Shown: positions 32,987-42,846 of the stretch, in pieces
Layout of the letters: every line of letters starts with the position of its first letter
Position numbering within the stretch: the first letter of the stretch is position 1
Source of the DNA: Megasphaera paucivorans
GTDB lineage: Bacteria > Bacillota > Negativicutes > Veillonellales > Megasphaeraceae
Assembly (NCBI RefSeq): GCF_900103535.1
Contig: NZ_FNHQ01000019.1
Location: forward strand, 1 to 53,527
DNA length: 53,527 nucleotides
Direction: 5' to 3'
Made by a program: the position numbers and the translations under genes
The notes under the pieces: model-generated
Told to the model about the DNA's origin: nothing
Databases searched by the model: none
What the model saw: only the letters and a program-made list of their open reading frames with translations

Positions 32987-34381
32987 TTATATATTTTTTT
33001 TATTATTCCGGACAGAGGGAGATTTGCAGGCCGTCCCTTTAGGTGATGATCCGCGGGCTAATGAAGCAAATATTCCGATAAAACAGGTAAAAGAAAGAAT
33101 AATAAAGGACCAATGAACACCCTGCGTAATCGCTTGTTCATAACTACTCAAATACATTGTTGTATGGGAAAAAATTAAACTTACTACAGCCATACTGATC
33201 GCTTGCCCTAATATTCGCATCAGGGCTAGGACGGAAGACGCAATACTATGTTGCTTTTCTGGCGCCGCAGTTAGAATGGCACTTGTATTAGGAGTTACAA
33301 AAAGTGCGGCACCTATACCTAAAAAAATTAAAAGCAATATTGTCAAAGGAATTGAAATATTCGGTAAAAACGCAAATAAAAATAAGCAGGAAGCAGTAAG
33401 TGCCATTCCCGTGGAGGCAATATATCTAGGTTCATGTCGATCTGCTAAAGAGCCGGCTCTTGTTGAGCAGATCGACATTGTGATCGGATGAATAAGTAAA
33501 ATAAAACCGGTACTGGCTGCATTGAGATGTAATACCAGCTGCAGTTGAAAAGATAGTAAAAATGTGATTGCATAGGTAGCACTATAATGTGCTAGTGAAG
33601 CTAAATTAGACATGGAAAACGCAAGATTATGAAATAGGGATAGAGGCACAATGGGGTAGGAAATTTGTTTTTCATGCCAGAGAAATACGGTAATTAAGGC
33701 AAGGCCTGTAAAAAACATATACTTTCCTACTAATATACTGTTAAAAGCGGATAACCCATATATGGTGCAAATAATAGCAGGCATACTGAGTAGACTTCCC
33801 GTCCAATCAAACATTGTTTCTTGTTCGCCGAACCATTCTTCCTGTATGGATGCCATGCAAATATAGGCGAAAAATAACGCGAAAAATGAGAAAAAGAAGA
33901 CAGCACGCCATGATACATATTGTGTCAAAATGCCGCCGATGAAAGGACCAGCGGATAAGCCGAGATAGGTAGAAGCAGAACTGATTCCGATAACCTTGCC
34001 TTGTTCTGATGGATGACTTTCCAGCAAAAGCGGCAGATAAGAAGCGAAGACCAAAGATAATGCAATTCCTTGAAAGGCGCGAAAACCTGTTAGCAGAAAA
34101 ACTGTCGGAGAACATGCAGCACCTAATGTAAAAATGGCAAAAGCAACCACTCCAATCATAAAACTGCGGCGGCGCCCTAATGTGTCAGATAATTTGCCAC
34201 AGGGTAAAAGAGTGGCGGCGGTGCTGAGAAGGAATACCGTTATGATCCAGCTAAGCTGAGTAGCGGGTACAGCAAATTCGGAAGCCATTGTAGGAATAGC
34301 AACGTTAATAGAACTAGCCATAAAGGGACCGACGAAACAAGTGGTACAGGTTGCTATAAGGATGCGTCGGGAAGTATTCAT
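32987..34381 (-). CDS. MFS drug exporter, DHA2 (14-helix) type
   Basis: 464 residues with about 14 hydrophobic segments. The motif PCGKLSDTLGRRRSF follows helix 2, and helix 5 carries the exporter motif GLSAGPFIGGILTQYVSWRAVFF. The family (QacA, EmrB, LfrA) exports hydrophobic drugs or toxic metabolites with protons. Its ATG overlaps the kinase stop codon by four bases, so it is the third gene of a regulator-kinase-exporter operon and is probably induced by that two-component system. Confidence 0.88.
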   Translation of the reverse strand: MNTSRRILIATCTTCFVGPFMASSINVAIPTMASEFAVPATQLSWIITVFLLSTAATLLPCGKLSDTLGRRRSFMIGVVAFAIFTLGAACSPTVFLLTGFRAFQGIALSLVFASYLPLLLESHPSEQGKVIGISSASTYLGLSAGPFIGGILTQYVSWRAVFFFSFFALFFAYICMASIQEEWFGEQETMFDWTGSLLSMPAIICTIYGLSAFNSILVGKYMFFTGLALITVFLWHEKQISYPIVPLSLFHNLAFSMSNLASLAHYSATYAITFLLSFQLQLVLHLNAASTGFILLIHPITMSICSTRAGSLADRHEPRYIASTGMALTASCLFLFAFLPNISIPLTILLLIFLGIGAALFVTPNTSAILTAAPEKQHSIASSVLALMRILGQAISMAVVSLIFSHTTMYLSSYEQAITQGVHWSFIILSFTCFIGIFASLARGSSPKGTACKSPSVRNNKKNI

Positions 34382-35823
34382 ACTATAGCCTCATTTTCGG
34401 TGTAAATTGGAAAAATAGCTATCACGGTGGTGCCCTTGTGAAGCGTACTTTCTAATTGCAATTTTGCACGATTGCTCTTAGCAATGTATTTAGCAATGGA
34501 AAGTCCCAATCCAGAGCCTCCGGTTTCTTTTGTTCTGGATGAATCCACACGATAAAACCGTTCAAAAACACGATGCAAATCTTTTTTCGGAATACCAATT
34601 CCCGTATCCCGCACTTTAAAATATACCTTGTTTTCTTTGATTTCGCAGGATAAATATATGAACCCTTCAGCAGGAGTATATTTAACAGCATTATCAATAA
34701 ATATGCGCAGCATTTGTTTTACGCTGCCTGGTTCGGCATAAATTAATGCGGATTCGTTTTTTTCAAGAATAATTGCAGGGTGTTCCGATATAAGAGATGA
34801 TGCGTTATATACTTCTTGCAGCAGATCGGCGGAGTCAGTCATTACAAAGTGTTCAGATAACGTGCCGCTGTTAGAGCGAGCAAAAAATAACAAGCGTTCA
34901 ATGAGTTGTCGCATGTAGTTTGTCTCTGATTTAATTGCTTCGATACCTTCTGACAGTGTGTTAGGATCATTTTTTCCCCAGCGATCCAGTAAATCTACAT
35001 AGCCAGAAATGACTGTAATAGGCGTGCGCAGTTCGTGAGATGCATTGTTGATGAATTGCTGCTGCTGTTTATATCCATATTCAATGCGATCCAATGCTTT
35101 ATTAATAGTCAGGGCCAAATCGTAAATTTCATTTTTTTCGCTGGATAATGTAATACGTTTACCTAATTTATTTACTTCAATATTTTTTAATGTATCCCGA
35201 ATTGTATTTAGAGGAGCTAAGGATTTTTTCATGACATAAATGCCGGAAAGAATCGTTAGTACTAAACTGATAAGGATAGAAGCTAACAGCTGTTTTGATA
35301 AAAGTGTGAGAAATGCGTTTTCTCTTGCGGCCCGCCGGGAAAAACGCAGATAATATCGCTGGCCGAGGGAATCGTCCCATTGGCGGTAATAGGAAAATCG
35401 GGTAGATTCATTTCCTTGTATGGTGTCAGGCAGCGATTGGGTCGTGTTATGTTCAATATATTCATCAATATAGCGATCGCTTAATTGTTTGACTGCATAC
35501 GTGGGACTGTTGTCGAGAATCAGTTTTCCTGATGCGTCATACACTTGCAAATTAGTAAACGGCGGCAGTTTGGAATAGATAAAAATAGAGGTATCCATTT
35601 TTTTATGAGCATCTAAGTAAGATAGTGTTGTTTTGGAGCCCGATAACAAATCTTTGCCAATAGAGTCTGTTATAATGTAATGGACGCTGGTCACTGTGAT
35701 AATTGAAACAATCAGCAAAATTGAAAAAACGATGATTGAATATAATAACACCATGCGGGCAAAAATAGGTAATGGGGATATAGAAAATATACGATGCAGT
35801 TTTTCGTTAATCTTTGGCCACAT
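34378..35823 (-). CDS. Sensor histidine kinase
   Basis: 481 residues. TM1 at about 22-47 and TM2 at about 177-198 enclose a roughly 130-residue extracytoplasmic sensor. HAMP follows (200-250), then the H-box NNASHELRTPITV (His263) and the ATP-binding N, G1, F and G2 boxes (FIDNAVKYTP, DTGIGIPKKDLHRVFERFYR, GGSGLGLSIAKYI). It overlaps the end of the response-regulator gene by 17 bases. The signal is unknown; the linked MFS exporter suggests a cell-envelope or drug stress sensor. Confidence 0.93.
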   Translation of the reverse strand: MWPKINEKLHRIFSISPLPIFARMVLLYSIIVFSILLIVSIITVTSVHYIITDSIGKDLLSGSKTTLSYLDAHKKMDTSIFIYSKLPPFTNLQVYDASGKLILDNSPTYAVKQLSDRYIDEYIEHNTTQSLPDTIQGNESTRFSYYRQWDDSLGQRYYLRFSRRAARENAFLTLLSKQLLASILISLVLTILSGIYVMKKSLAPLNTIRDTLKNIEVNKLGKRITLSSEKNEIYDLALTINKALDRIEYGYKQQQQFINNASHELRTPITVISGYVDLLDRWGKNDPNTLSEGIEAIKSETNYMRQLIERLLFFARSNSGTLSEHFVMTDSADLLQEVYNASSLISEHPAIILEKNESALIYAEPGSVKQMLRIFIDNAVKYTPAEGFIYLSCEIKENKVYFKVRDTGIGIPKKDLHRVFERFYRVDSSRTKETGGSGLGLSIAKYIAKSNRAKLQLESTLHKGTTVIAIFPIYTENEAIV

Positions 35824-36490
35824 ATCCGACGCCTCGGATCGTAAATATATATTTTCGTCCTACTGTTTCATCAATTTTACTGCGAAGGTATCGAACATAG
35901 ACATCGACAACATTTGTATCACCGATATAGTCATATCCCCAAACTTCTTCTAAAATGCGGTCACGCGTCAGTACGATATTTTTGTTGCGCACTAAATAGG
36001 CTAACAGTTCAAATTCTTTTTTAGTCAGTGTAAAAACATCATTTTCTATCTGTACTTCATGTCGGTCTAAATATAAAATCATATTTTGCAGCTGGAGAAA
36101 ATTTTCACTTAATCGTTCGGAACTGCGTTTTCGCAGTAAAACCCGGATACGGGCAAATAATTCTCTGCTATTAAAGGGTTTTGTCAAATAATCGTTAGCG
36201 CCTAAATCCAGTCCAGCTACTTTTGTTTCGATATCATCTTTTGCAGAAAGAATCAGAATAGGGACGGCTGACATTTCACGAACTCGTTGACAAATACTGA
36301 GGCCGTCTATATCGGGCAGCATGATGTCTAAAAGAATTAAATCAAAATGGTCTTGGCCTATGCGATCTAAAGCGCCAGTTCCGTTGTGTTCGATAATGCA
36401 GTCATAGCCTTCGTGCTCTAATTCAAGCTGCAGAAAGCGGCCAATCCGTTTTTCGTCTTCTACAATTAATACGCGATCCTTAATATTCAT
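35807..36490 (-). CDS. OmpR/PhoB-type response regulator
   Basis: 227 residues from the ATG at 36490, which has AGGAGG 8 bases upstream. The receiver domain has the acidic pocket VEDEKR, the phosphoacceptor LILLDIMLPD (Asp55) and the Lys in YLTKPFNSRELFARI. The C-terminal half is a winged helix (LTKKEFELLAYLVRNKNIVLTRDRILEEVWG, DVYVRYLRSKID, IRGVGYVAK). It is the first gene of the operon with the kinase and the exporter. Confidence 0.93.
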   Translation of the reverse strand: MNIKDRVLIVEDEKRIGRFLQLELEHEGYDCIIEHNGTGALDRIGQDHFDLILLDIMLPDIDGLSICQRVREMSAVPILILSAKDDIETKVAGLDLGANDYLTKPFNSRELFARIRVLLRKRSSERLSENFLQLQNMILYLDRHEVQIENDVFTLTKKEFELLAYLVRNKNIVLTRDRILEEVWGYDYIGDTNVVDVYVRYLRSKIDETVGRKYIFTIRGVGYVAKD

Positions 36491-36645
36491 TAATAAAGCC
36501 TCCTGCGATATAGATATAGAATTAATCAATTATATACACCATTATACATGAAGTATGCGTTTTTTGATACTCTAATTTGCTTATTAGTAATTATAGATTG
36601 GTTAAAAATAAAAACAAATTTTAATCAAATTTTAATTTTTAAACA

Positions 36646-36674
36646 ATTTACTTTTTGAGTATTTCTGTTACAAT
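36646..36674 (+). promoter_or_regulatory. Extended -10 promoter of the candidate small RNA
   Basis: TACAAT at 36669-36674 is preceded by TG at 36666-36667 (extended -10), with TTTACT at 36647-36652 as -35 (16-base spacing). Transcription would start around 36680. The 150 bases upstream, back to the response-regulator start, are AT-rich and hold no gene. Confidence 0.55.
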
Positions 36675-36679
36675 AGACA

Positions 36680-36830
36680 CGTAGAAAGAATAATCTACGA
36701 CACGTTCAAGATATAAGTTGTTCAATACCCCTCGAACACCCCTATCTTATATCTTGCAACATTGAGGTACTGTCTTCCCCCGATAGTATCTTACATTGAA
36801 AGGATCAGCTCCCCTCGCTGGTCCTTTTTT
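36680..36830 (+). ncRNA. Candidate small RNA with four hairpins and C-rich loops
   Basis: No open frame is visible. Hairpin 1: CGTAGA / TCTACG (36680-36699). Hairpin 2: CAAGATATAAG / CTTATATCTTG (36707-36756), holding an inner stem TGTTC / GAACA with loop AATACCCCTC and a second CCCC at 36739-36742. Hairpin 3: TACTGTC / GATAGTA (36768-36788) with loop TTCCCCC. Hairpin 4, the terminator: AAGGATCAGC / GCTGGTCCTT (36800-36826) with loop TCCCCTC, then T6. The repeated exposed CCCC(U) elements resemble the anti-Shine-Dalgarno loops of trans-acting Gram-positive sRNAs such as RsaE or LhrC. It may be an Rfam class known from Negativicutes that I cannot check. Confidence 0.65.
36800..36830 (+). terminator. 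Terminator hairpin of the small RNA
   Basis: A 10-bp stem (one G-T pair) with loop TCCCCTC, followed by TTTT after the pairing T's. Confidence 0.85.
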
Positions 36831-36865
36831 CTATGGGAAGGTATAAAGTATATTTATATATAATA

Positions 36866-36927
36866 TTGACAGTACAATGCTTGTGGCTTTATACTATAAA
36901 TTAGTTGAAATATAAACTAATTTATAG
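36866..36927 (+). promoter_or_regulatory. Promoter and perfect 13-bp-arm operator of the third marR gene
   Basis: TTGACA at 36866-36871 and TATACT at 36890-36895 (18-base spacing). CTATAAATTAGTT (36894-36906) and AACTAATTTATAG (36915-36927) are perfect arms with an 8-base spacer, overlapping the end of the -10 and the start of transcription. Autorepression by the MarR protein encoded at 36942 is the simplest reading. Confidence 0.7.
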
Positions 36928-36941
36928 CGGGGAGGAAATCT

Positions 36942-37397
36942 ATGAAATTATTAGATGATACTATACTTCGTAATATTGGAGCATTGTCCCGAAGTATTCA
37001 CTCCATTAATGATATTTATTTTAAAAAATATCATTTACAGCGAAGTCAATTTATTTTTCTTACAAGAATATGTGAAAATCCGGGGATTAATCAGATTTCG
37101 CTTTCTAATATGCTGAAAGTGGATAAGGCAACGACGACCAAAGCGGTACAGAAATTGATGGCGGAAGGATATGTAACAAAAGAACGCAATGCTTTTGATA
37201 AGCGTGAATGGAACTTATATCCTTCAGAAAAGGCAAGACAGGTATATATACCTATTATTGCTGAAGAAAATCGGGATATTGCTATTTGTTTCTCCGGATT
37301 TAATGATGTTGAGCGTCAAACTGTTTGTACATTATTGGAACGAATGACAAACAATATAGGACAAGAATGGAAAAAATATAAAAGTTATAAGGTATAA
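36942..37397 (+). CDS. MarR family transcriptional regulator
   Basis: 151 residues. The HTH is INQISLSNMLKVDKATTTKAVQKLMAEGYV (about residues 45-75), followed by the wing KERNAFDKREWNLYPSEKA. The first helix contains RNIGALSRSIHSINDIYFKKYHLQRSQF, as in the family. GGGGAGGAA precedes the ATG; its GGGG core is complementary to the CCCC loops of the neighbouring small RNA. A GNAT acetyltransferase gene starts 19 bases after its stop, so the two form an operon. Confidence 0.88.
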   Translation: MKLLDDTILRNIGALSRSIHSINDIYFKKYHLQRSQFIFLTRICENPGINQISLSNMLKVDKATTTKAVQKLMAEGYVTKERNAFDKREWNLYPSEKARQVYIPIIAEENRDIAICFSGFNDVERQTVCTLLERMTNNIGQEWKKYKSYKV

Positions 37398-37415
37398 TCA
37401 GAAAGGGTTGGTATT

Positions 37416-37931
37416 ATGGAATTGCGGCTGGCACAAGCAAGCGATATAAATAGGATATATGAAATTATTATGCAGGGACGTAATTTTCTCAAAAGATGTG
37501 GTGTAAATCAATGGCAGAATGGATATCCTAATAAAGAAAATATTATGGAGGATATTGAAAGACAGACAGGGTATATGCTATGTGATGCTGAAAAAAGTGC
37601 AGCCTATGCTTGTATTGATTTTGACGGAGAGCCGGCATATGATCATTTGAGGGGTACCTGGCTAGATCAAAATGACTATGCTGTTATTCATCGCATGGCA
37701 GTGGATGATAGTTATAAGGGACAAGGGCTGGCCAAACAGTTTTTTGAAAAAATTGAGACGTTTGTATGTGCCAGAGGTATTTTATCTATTCGGGTAGATA
37801 CAGATAATGATAATAGTATTATGAAACATTTAATAGAAAAATCAGGATATGTATATTGTGGTACTATTTGGTTCGATAATAGTATAAAAATTGCATATCA
37901 AAAGCAACTGGGATTGGACAAAAGACCATGA
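37416..37931 (+). CDS. GNAT-family N-acetyltransferase
   Basis: 171 residues. The acetyl-CoA pocket is recognisable as VIHRMAVDDSYKGQGLAKQFFEKIETF (the R/Q-x-x-G-x-G/A motif near residues 107-112), followed by ILSIRVDTDNDNSIMKHLIEKSGY, a typical beta4-alpha4 segment. The substrate (amine, antibiotic or protein) cannot be told. It is co-transcribed with the MarR regulator, which probably controls it. Confidence 0.85.
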   Translation: MELRLAQASDINRIYEIIMQGRNFLKRCGVNQWQNGYPNKENIMEDIERQTGYMLCDAEKSAAYACIDFDGEPAYDHLRGTWLDQNDYAVIHRMAVDDSYKGQGLAKQFFEKIETFVCARGILSIRVDTDNDNSIMKHLIEKSGYVYCGTIWFDNSIKIAYQKQLGLDKRP

Positions 37932-37974
37932 TAATAGGTACCATTGAGGTAACAACAGTATGTATCAGAGTTCA

Positions 37975-38003
37975 TTGACTTTTTTATTATTTCGTGCCAT
38001 AAT
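37975..38003 (+). promoter_or_regulatory. Strong promoter of the ferredoxin gene
   Basis: TTGACT at 37975-37980 and CATAAT at 37998-38003, 17 bases apart; the leader is about 50 bases and ends in GGAGGTGA. Confidence 0.75.
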
Positions 38004-38062
38004 GAGAATGATCAAGGGAAGGGTAACTTTTCCTACGAAATATTTTTTGGAGGTGAAATGAA

Positions 38063-38227
38063 ATGCATGTAATTAGTGATGAATGCGTAAAATGCGGCTC
38101 TTGCGAATCCACTTGCCCAGCAGGTGCTATCGTTGAAGGCGAAGCAAAATACGAAGTAACCGATGCTTGCATCGATTGTGGTGCTTGTGAATCAGTATGT
38201 CCTACCGGTGCTATTTCTGCAGAATAA
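38063..38227 (+). CDS. fdx: 2[4Fe-4S] ferredoxin
   Basis: 54 residues, MHVISDECVKCGSCESTC then CIDCGACESVCPTGAISAE. Both CxxCxxCxxxCP clusters are complete, so it is a clostridial-type low-potential electron carrier. The sequence is very close to what I remember of Megasphaera elsdenii ferredoxin, which supports a Negativicute origin. The strong promoter, GGAGG ribosome site and own terminator indicate an abundant monocistronic product. It may serve the many iron-sulfur redox enzymes of the window, including Mop. Confidence 0.95.
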   Translation: MHVISDECVKCGSCESTCPAGAIVEGEAKYEVTDACIDCGACESVCPTGAISAE

Positions 38228-38250
38228 TAGCATAAATAAGCAACTGTGCC

Positions 38251-38282
38251 AAAGAGAGACATGTTTATGTCTCTCTTTTTCT
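38251..38282 (+). terminator. Terminator of the ferredoxin gene
   Basis: AAAGAGAGACAT pairs perfectly with ATGTCTCTCTTT around GTTT, followed by TT. Confidence 0.9.
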
Positions 38283-38308
38283 TTGCAGAGAATGTTGATT
38301 TGGCTGTA

Positions 38309-38337
38309 TTGAATTTTAAGGATAACTGTGGTAGGAT
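38309..38337 (+). promoter_or_regulatory. Promoter of the lspA-rluD-pyrR operon
   Basis: TTGAAT at 38309-38314 and TAGGAT at 38332-38337, 17 bases apart, 65 bases before the lspA start. Confidence 0.5.
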
Positions 38338-38401
38338 ATATGCGTTATATAGATTAATATGTAAACATGTAGATACTAAAGATTTTTTAGGAGGATATTC
38401 T

Positions 38402-38836
38402 GTGCCTGTTTTTTTAATAGCTTTATTTATTGTAGCCTTAGACCAAATGAGCAAGTTTGTAATTCGTCAGTTTATGGCTATGTATGAGTCGATTCCGGTC
38501 ATACCGGGATTTTTTCATATTACGTATATATTAAATAAAGGAGCCGCTTTTGGTATTCTGGAAAATCAACGCTGGTTTTTCTTAGCCATAGCCGTGGCAT
38601 TGTTTTTTATATATTTTTTGTTTAGAAAAAAGATGCCGCAGGATCTGCTTGTTCACTGGGGTGTTGGATTATTGCTGGGTGGGGCATTGGGAAATGCTTT
38701 AGATAGATTTTTTCAAGGCGCGGTTACCGACTTTTTTGATTTTCGAATCTGGCCTGTATTTAATGTTGCTGATGTGGGGATTGTCATTGGAGTGTGTTTG
38801 TTGCTATGGTATAGTTGGAATCATGGCAAGGATTAG
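38402..38836 (+). CDS. lspA: Lipoprotein signal peptidase II
   Basis: 144 residues from the GTG at 38402, fixed by AGGAGG about 6 bases upstream. Four membrane helices, the family's N-terminal DQMSKFVI, ILNKGAAFGI, and the two catalytic aspartates in GNALDRF (Asp101) and FNVADVGI (Asp124) are all present. It cleaves prolipoprotein signal peptides at the inner membrane and so matures, among others, the lipoproteins seen here (the RND adaptor, TlpA). First gene of a housekeeping operon with rluD and pyrR. Confidence 0.95.
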   Translation: MPVFLIALFIVALDQMSKFVIRQFMAMYESIPVIPGFFHITYILNKGAAFGILENQRWFFLAIAVALFFIYFLFRKKMPQDLLVHWGVGLLLGGALGNALDRFFQGAVTDFFDFRIWPVFNVADVGIVIGVCLLLWYSWNHGKD

Positions 38837-38846
38837 GAGTGTATGA

Positions 38847-40350
<1,504 letters not shown>

Positions 40351-40418
40351 GTCGTTTTTTTTATAATATTGTGAGGAAAACAGTAATATTTATTATGAAG
40401 CTACTAAGGAGGAGCGGC

Positions 40419-41363
40419 ATGCTGCGGCGGTTTGGTAAAAGGGTTTGCGCTTTTTTTTTCGTTATAACCATACTATTTATGGGAAGCGGACTGTATATAG
40501 GAAATATAGCATATGAACATTTTCTTAGTGCACACTGGGATCAGATATTGGGAGTGGAGAATCATACACAGGATATCCGTCCTATACAACGGGCAGAGCG
40601 GCGATTTGGCTGGAGAAAAACCTATGTTGCAGCTTCTGACGGAACTCTTTTGCGGGGCACGTATATTGAAGCTGAAAGAAATTCACATCGTACCGTTATT
40701 TTACTGCATGGATTATACCAGAACCGATCTATGTGTTTGCCATATGCTGAAATATATCATAATTTAGGATATAATGTTCTTCTGGTTGACCTGCGAGGGC
40801 ATGGCGAGAGTGGAGGGATGCATACAGAGTGGGGAATTCGTGAAGTCGGAGATATAGAGGCATGGGTACAATGGCTTAGAAAAGAAGATCAGTTATCAAT
40901 AATAGGACTCCATGGAATTTCTCTTGGAGGTGCGATGGCATTGCTATACGCTGGCAGCGAACAAGGTTCACAATTGGCTTTTTGTGTGTCGGACAGCTCT
41001 TATGGCAATATACTTCAATTAGGAAAAGATAAAGCGTTTGATTGGCTTCAGGATCCTAAAGCTATTTGGGGGGTAAATATAGTAGCACCTTTTTTTCAAG
41101 CGGCTATGTTTTACCATACGCATCAATTTCTTTCCGATATAGAACCGCTGCGGGCAGTTACGCATATCACTGTGCCAGTTCTTATTCTTCATGGCAGTGC
41201 GGACGAATTGATTCCCGCTGCTACGGCAGAAGATTTATATCAAATGTGTGGAAGCAATAGTAAATATATATATATTTTTAAAAAGGCACCTCATGCTGTC
41301 GCCATTGAAAAAAATTATAATGAGTATCGCCGGGTTTTAACTGATTTTTTAGAACAAAAATAA
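40419..41363 (+). CDS. Membrane-anchored alpha/beta hydrolase
   Basis: 314 residues from ATG 40419, fixed by AAGGAGG 6 bases upstream; the frame extends further 5' without a ribosome site. Residues 11-31 form one membrane anchor. The hydrolase core shows the oxyanion motif ILLHGLYQNR, VDLRGHGESGG, the nucleophile elbow GLHGISLGGAMAL (Ser168), the acid HGSADELIP and the catalytic His in KKAPHAVAIE. Related to the YqkD/FrsA-like esterase or peptidase group; substrate unknown. Single gene between two terminators. Confidence 0.85.
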   Translation: MLRRFGKRVCAFFFVITILFMGSGLYIGNIAYEHFLSAHWDQILGVENHTQDIRPIQRAERRFGWRKTYVAASDGTLLRGTYIEAERNSHRTVILLHGLYQNRSMCLPYAEIYHNLGYNVLLVDLRGHGESGGMHTEWGIREVGDIEAWVQWLRKEDQLSIIGLHGISLGGAMALLYAGSEQGSQLAFCVSDSSYGNILQLGKDKAFDWLQDPKAIWGVNIVAPFFQAAMFYHTHQFLSDIEPLRAVTHITVPVLILHGSADELIPAATAEDLYQMCGSNSKYIYIFKKAPHAVAIEKNYNEYRRVLTDFLEQK

Positions 41364-41418
41364 ACACTGTGAAAAGGATTACGATTAGTTTAACTTTTCT
41401 GCAGTGTTTATTTTTTTT
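41361..41418. terminator. Bidirectional terminator between the hydrolase and the NTP-transferase gene
   Basis: TAAACACTG (41361-41369) pairs with CAGTGTTTA (41402-41410) across a 30-base loop, with T9 on the right. The left side carries an A5 run, so it can serve both convergent genes. Confidence 0.7.
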
Positions 41419-42337
41419 TAAATATAGAATCAAAATACGGTATAAATAATTCGGCGGCTTTTTTTTGCAGTTCTATAGAAAAGTTTCTATATCGTGTTAA
41501 TAAATCTACCCCTTCCACTGTAAGTGTTGTTCGTCCCCCTTTGGTGCCTCCCTGCCAGCGTTTTACCAAAGGAAAACCTAATTCTTTTTCTGAATTATTA
41601 ATAAGATTCCAGCCAGAACTATAAGAGATTTGCATTTGTTTGCAGGCCGACAGCATGGAATGGGTATAATTGATGAGAAATAACAACATTGCAATCCGGG
41701 AATCAAAAAAATAATTTTCACCAGCTAATTTAATGTCGACAACCGGGCGTACAATTTGATGGTTATGATATGCCAGCAGCGCCTCGAAATCCTCGGGTGT
41801 ATCCATATCATAGAGAATCCCTTTATCGGGGACTTCGACATACGATATATGGCCGCATTGCTGCAAAGTTTTACGAAGACCGCCGGGGGCGTTCGTATGG
41901 CATACCTTTTGTGCCACTGTGCTGGAAATCAAAATAGGGTGTCCTGGCAGGCCTTCATATGTTGGAACAATTATATCTCCAGGGGTGATAAGTAATTCTT
42001 TTATTGTATCAGCTGTAAATAAAGGTACATCAACAGGACTAAACAGAATGCGGCTGCATTGCGGATATAAATATTTGAGACCTATAACTGCGGAGTCAAA
42101 CATTTCTGTTGATTCGGGATGATTGTTTCTTAAAAACATGACTTGATTTTGTGCGAGATGGTGTTCCAATTCGTCAGCGTGAAAACCCGTCACCACTACA
42201 ATTATTTCTGTGCCCGCTTGTTTCAGCGTAGTAATAATTCTTTGGGAAACCGAAATCGCGCCTATGTTCAGCAATGGTTTAAAATCCCCCATTCTGGAGG
42301 ACATGCCGGCAGCTGTAATAACTGCACCCAGTACCAT
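41408..42337 (-). CDS. MobA-like NTP transferase fused to a ModE/LysR-type HTH domain
   Basis: 309 residues. Residues 1-195 are a MobA-like nucleotidyltransferase: GAVITAAGMSSRMGDFKPLL (the GTP/CTP loop), ILFSPVDVPLFTADT and LPGHPILISS. Residues 200-300 are a ModE N-terminal-type winged helix (SACKQMQISYSSGWNLINNSEKELGFPLVKRWQGGTKGGRTTLT). Such fusions accompany molybdenum hydroxylases and may cytidylylate or guanylylate the molybdopterin cofactor, with a DNA-binding tail for regulation. It matches the DVU_1551 family as I remember it. It lies divergent to the mop gene, separated by the small gene at 42465. Confidence 0.85.
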   Translation of the reverse strand: MVLGAVITAAGMSSRMGDFKPLLNIGAISVSQRIITTLKQAGTEIIVVVTGFHADELEHHLAQNQVMFLRNNHPESTEMFDSAVIGLKYLYPQCSRILFSPVDVPLFTADTIKELLITPGDIIVPTYEGLPGHPILISSTVAQKVCHTNAPGGLRKTLQQCGHISYVEVPDKGILYDMDTPEDFEALLAYHNHQIVRPVVDIKLAGENYFFDSRIAMLLFLINYTHSMLSACKQMQISYSSGWNLINNSEKELGFPLVKRWQGGTKGGRTTLTVEGVDLLTRYRNFSIELQKKAAELFIPYFDSIFKKK

Positions 42338-42464
42338 TTATTCATTCCCTTCTTTCTCTTTAACATGTGCTTTTTTGAACGAAGCAAGTAATATTTAGAT
42401 ACATGTTGACGCTATGTAAAGCTGTTGGTAAAATCTAATTACAAAAATGAAACATAAATATGCG

Positions 42465-42707
42465 TTATTTGCAATTATCTTTATCGGGACCACTGCCGGT
42501 CAAGTCTTTTAGCTTGTCCACACCTTCCTTGCTGTAGAAAATCATTTCGACAGGTTTTCCATCTAACCCTTCCCCTTTTAAACGCAGACAATAGGAATTT
42601 TCATAATAGTCGATGGGAAGTTCTCTGATAAAAATTTTACCTGTTTTGGTATCTTTTATTTCTAATTTAACGGAAGAAGATGATATTTCCTTATATATAG
42701 TATCCAA
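42465..42707 (-). CDS. 80-residue protein of unknown function
   Basis: Starts at TTG 42707 with AGGGAG 8 bases upstream. The product begins MDTIYKEISSSSVKLEIKDT, is strongly charged and predicted mixed alpha/beta, with no cysteine pair and no known motif (the central part ELPIDYYENSYCLRLKGEGLDGKPVEMIFYS recalls small beta-barrel folds). It lies between the NTP-transferase gene and mop. Its charge pattern and ribosome site make it a real gene in my view, but I cannot assign a role. Confidence 0.6.
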   Translation of the reverse strand: MDTIYKEISSSSVKLEIKDTKTGKIFIRELPIDYYENSYCLRLKGEGLDGKPVEMIFYSKEGVDKLKDLTGSGPDKDNCK

Positions 42708-42824
42708 TAATAAACACTCCCTCTATATTTTATGAAGTTAAGAAGATTATACACTATTATACATAGAGGAGAAAAGCTTTATATTTGGATTTAATACTAT
42801 AGAAAAAATTGTTTTATGGAATAT

Positions 42825-42846
42825 CTGCATGATCTGATTCATGCAG
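42825..42846 (+). promoter_or_regulatory. Small hairpin in the mop leader
   Basis: CTGCATGA pairs with TCATGCAG around TCTGAT, 50 bases before the mop start and its GAGGAGG site. It has no T run, so it is not a terminator. It could be an operator for the ModE-like protein or an RNA element; it does not match the large molybdenum cofactor riboswitch. Confidence 0.3.

Noticed and set aside
36680-36830. Reading the C-rich RNA as 6S RNA, SRP RNA or a riboswitch leader
   Set aside because: It lacks a long central-bubble hairpin, the SRP tetraloop and GGA/AGC motifs, and it ends in its own terminator before a separate marR promoter.
42825-42846. Molybdenum cofactor riboswitch upstream of mop
   Set aside because: Only one 8-bp hairpin is present; the large multi-stem Moco structure could not be drawn.
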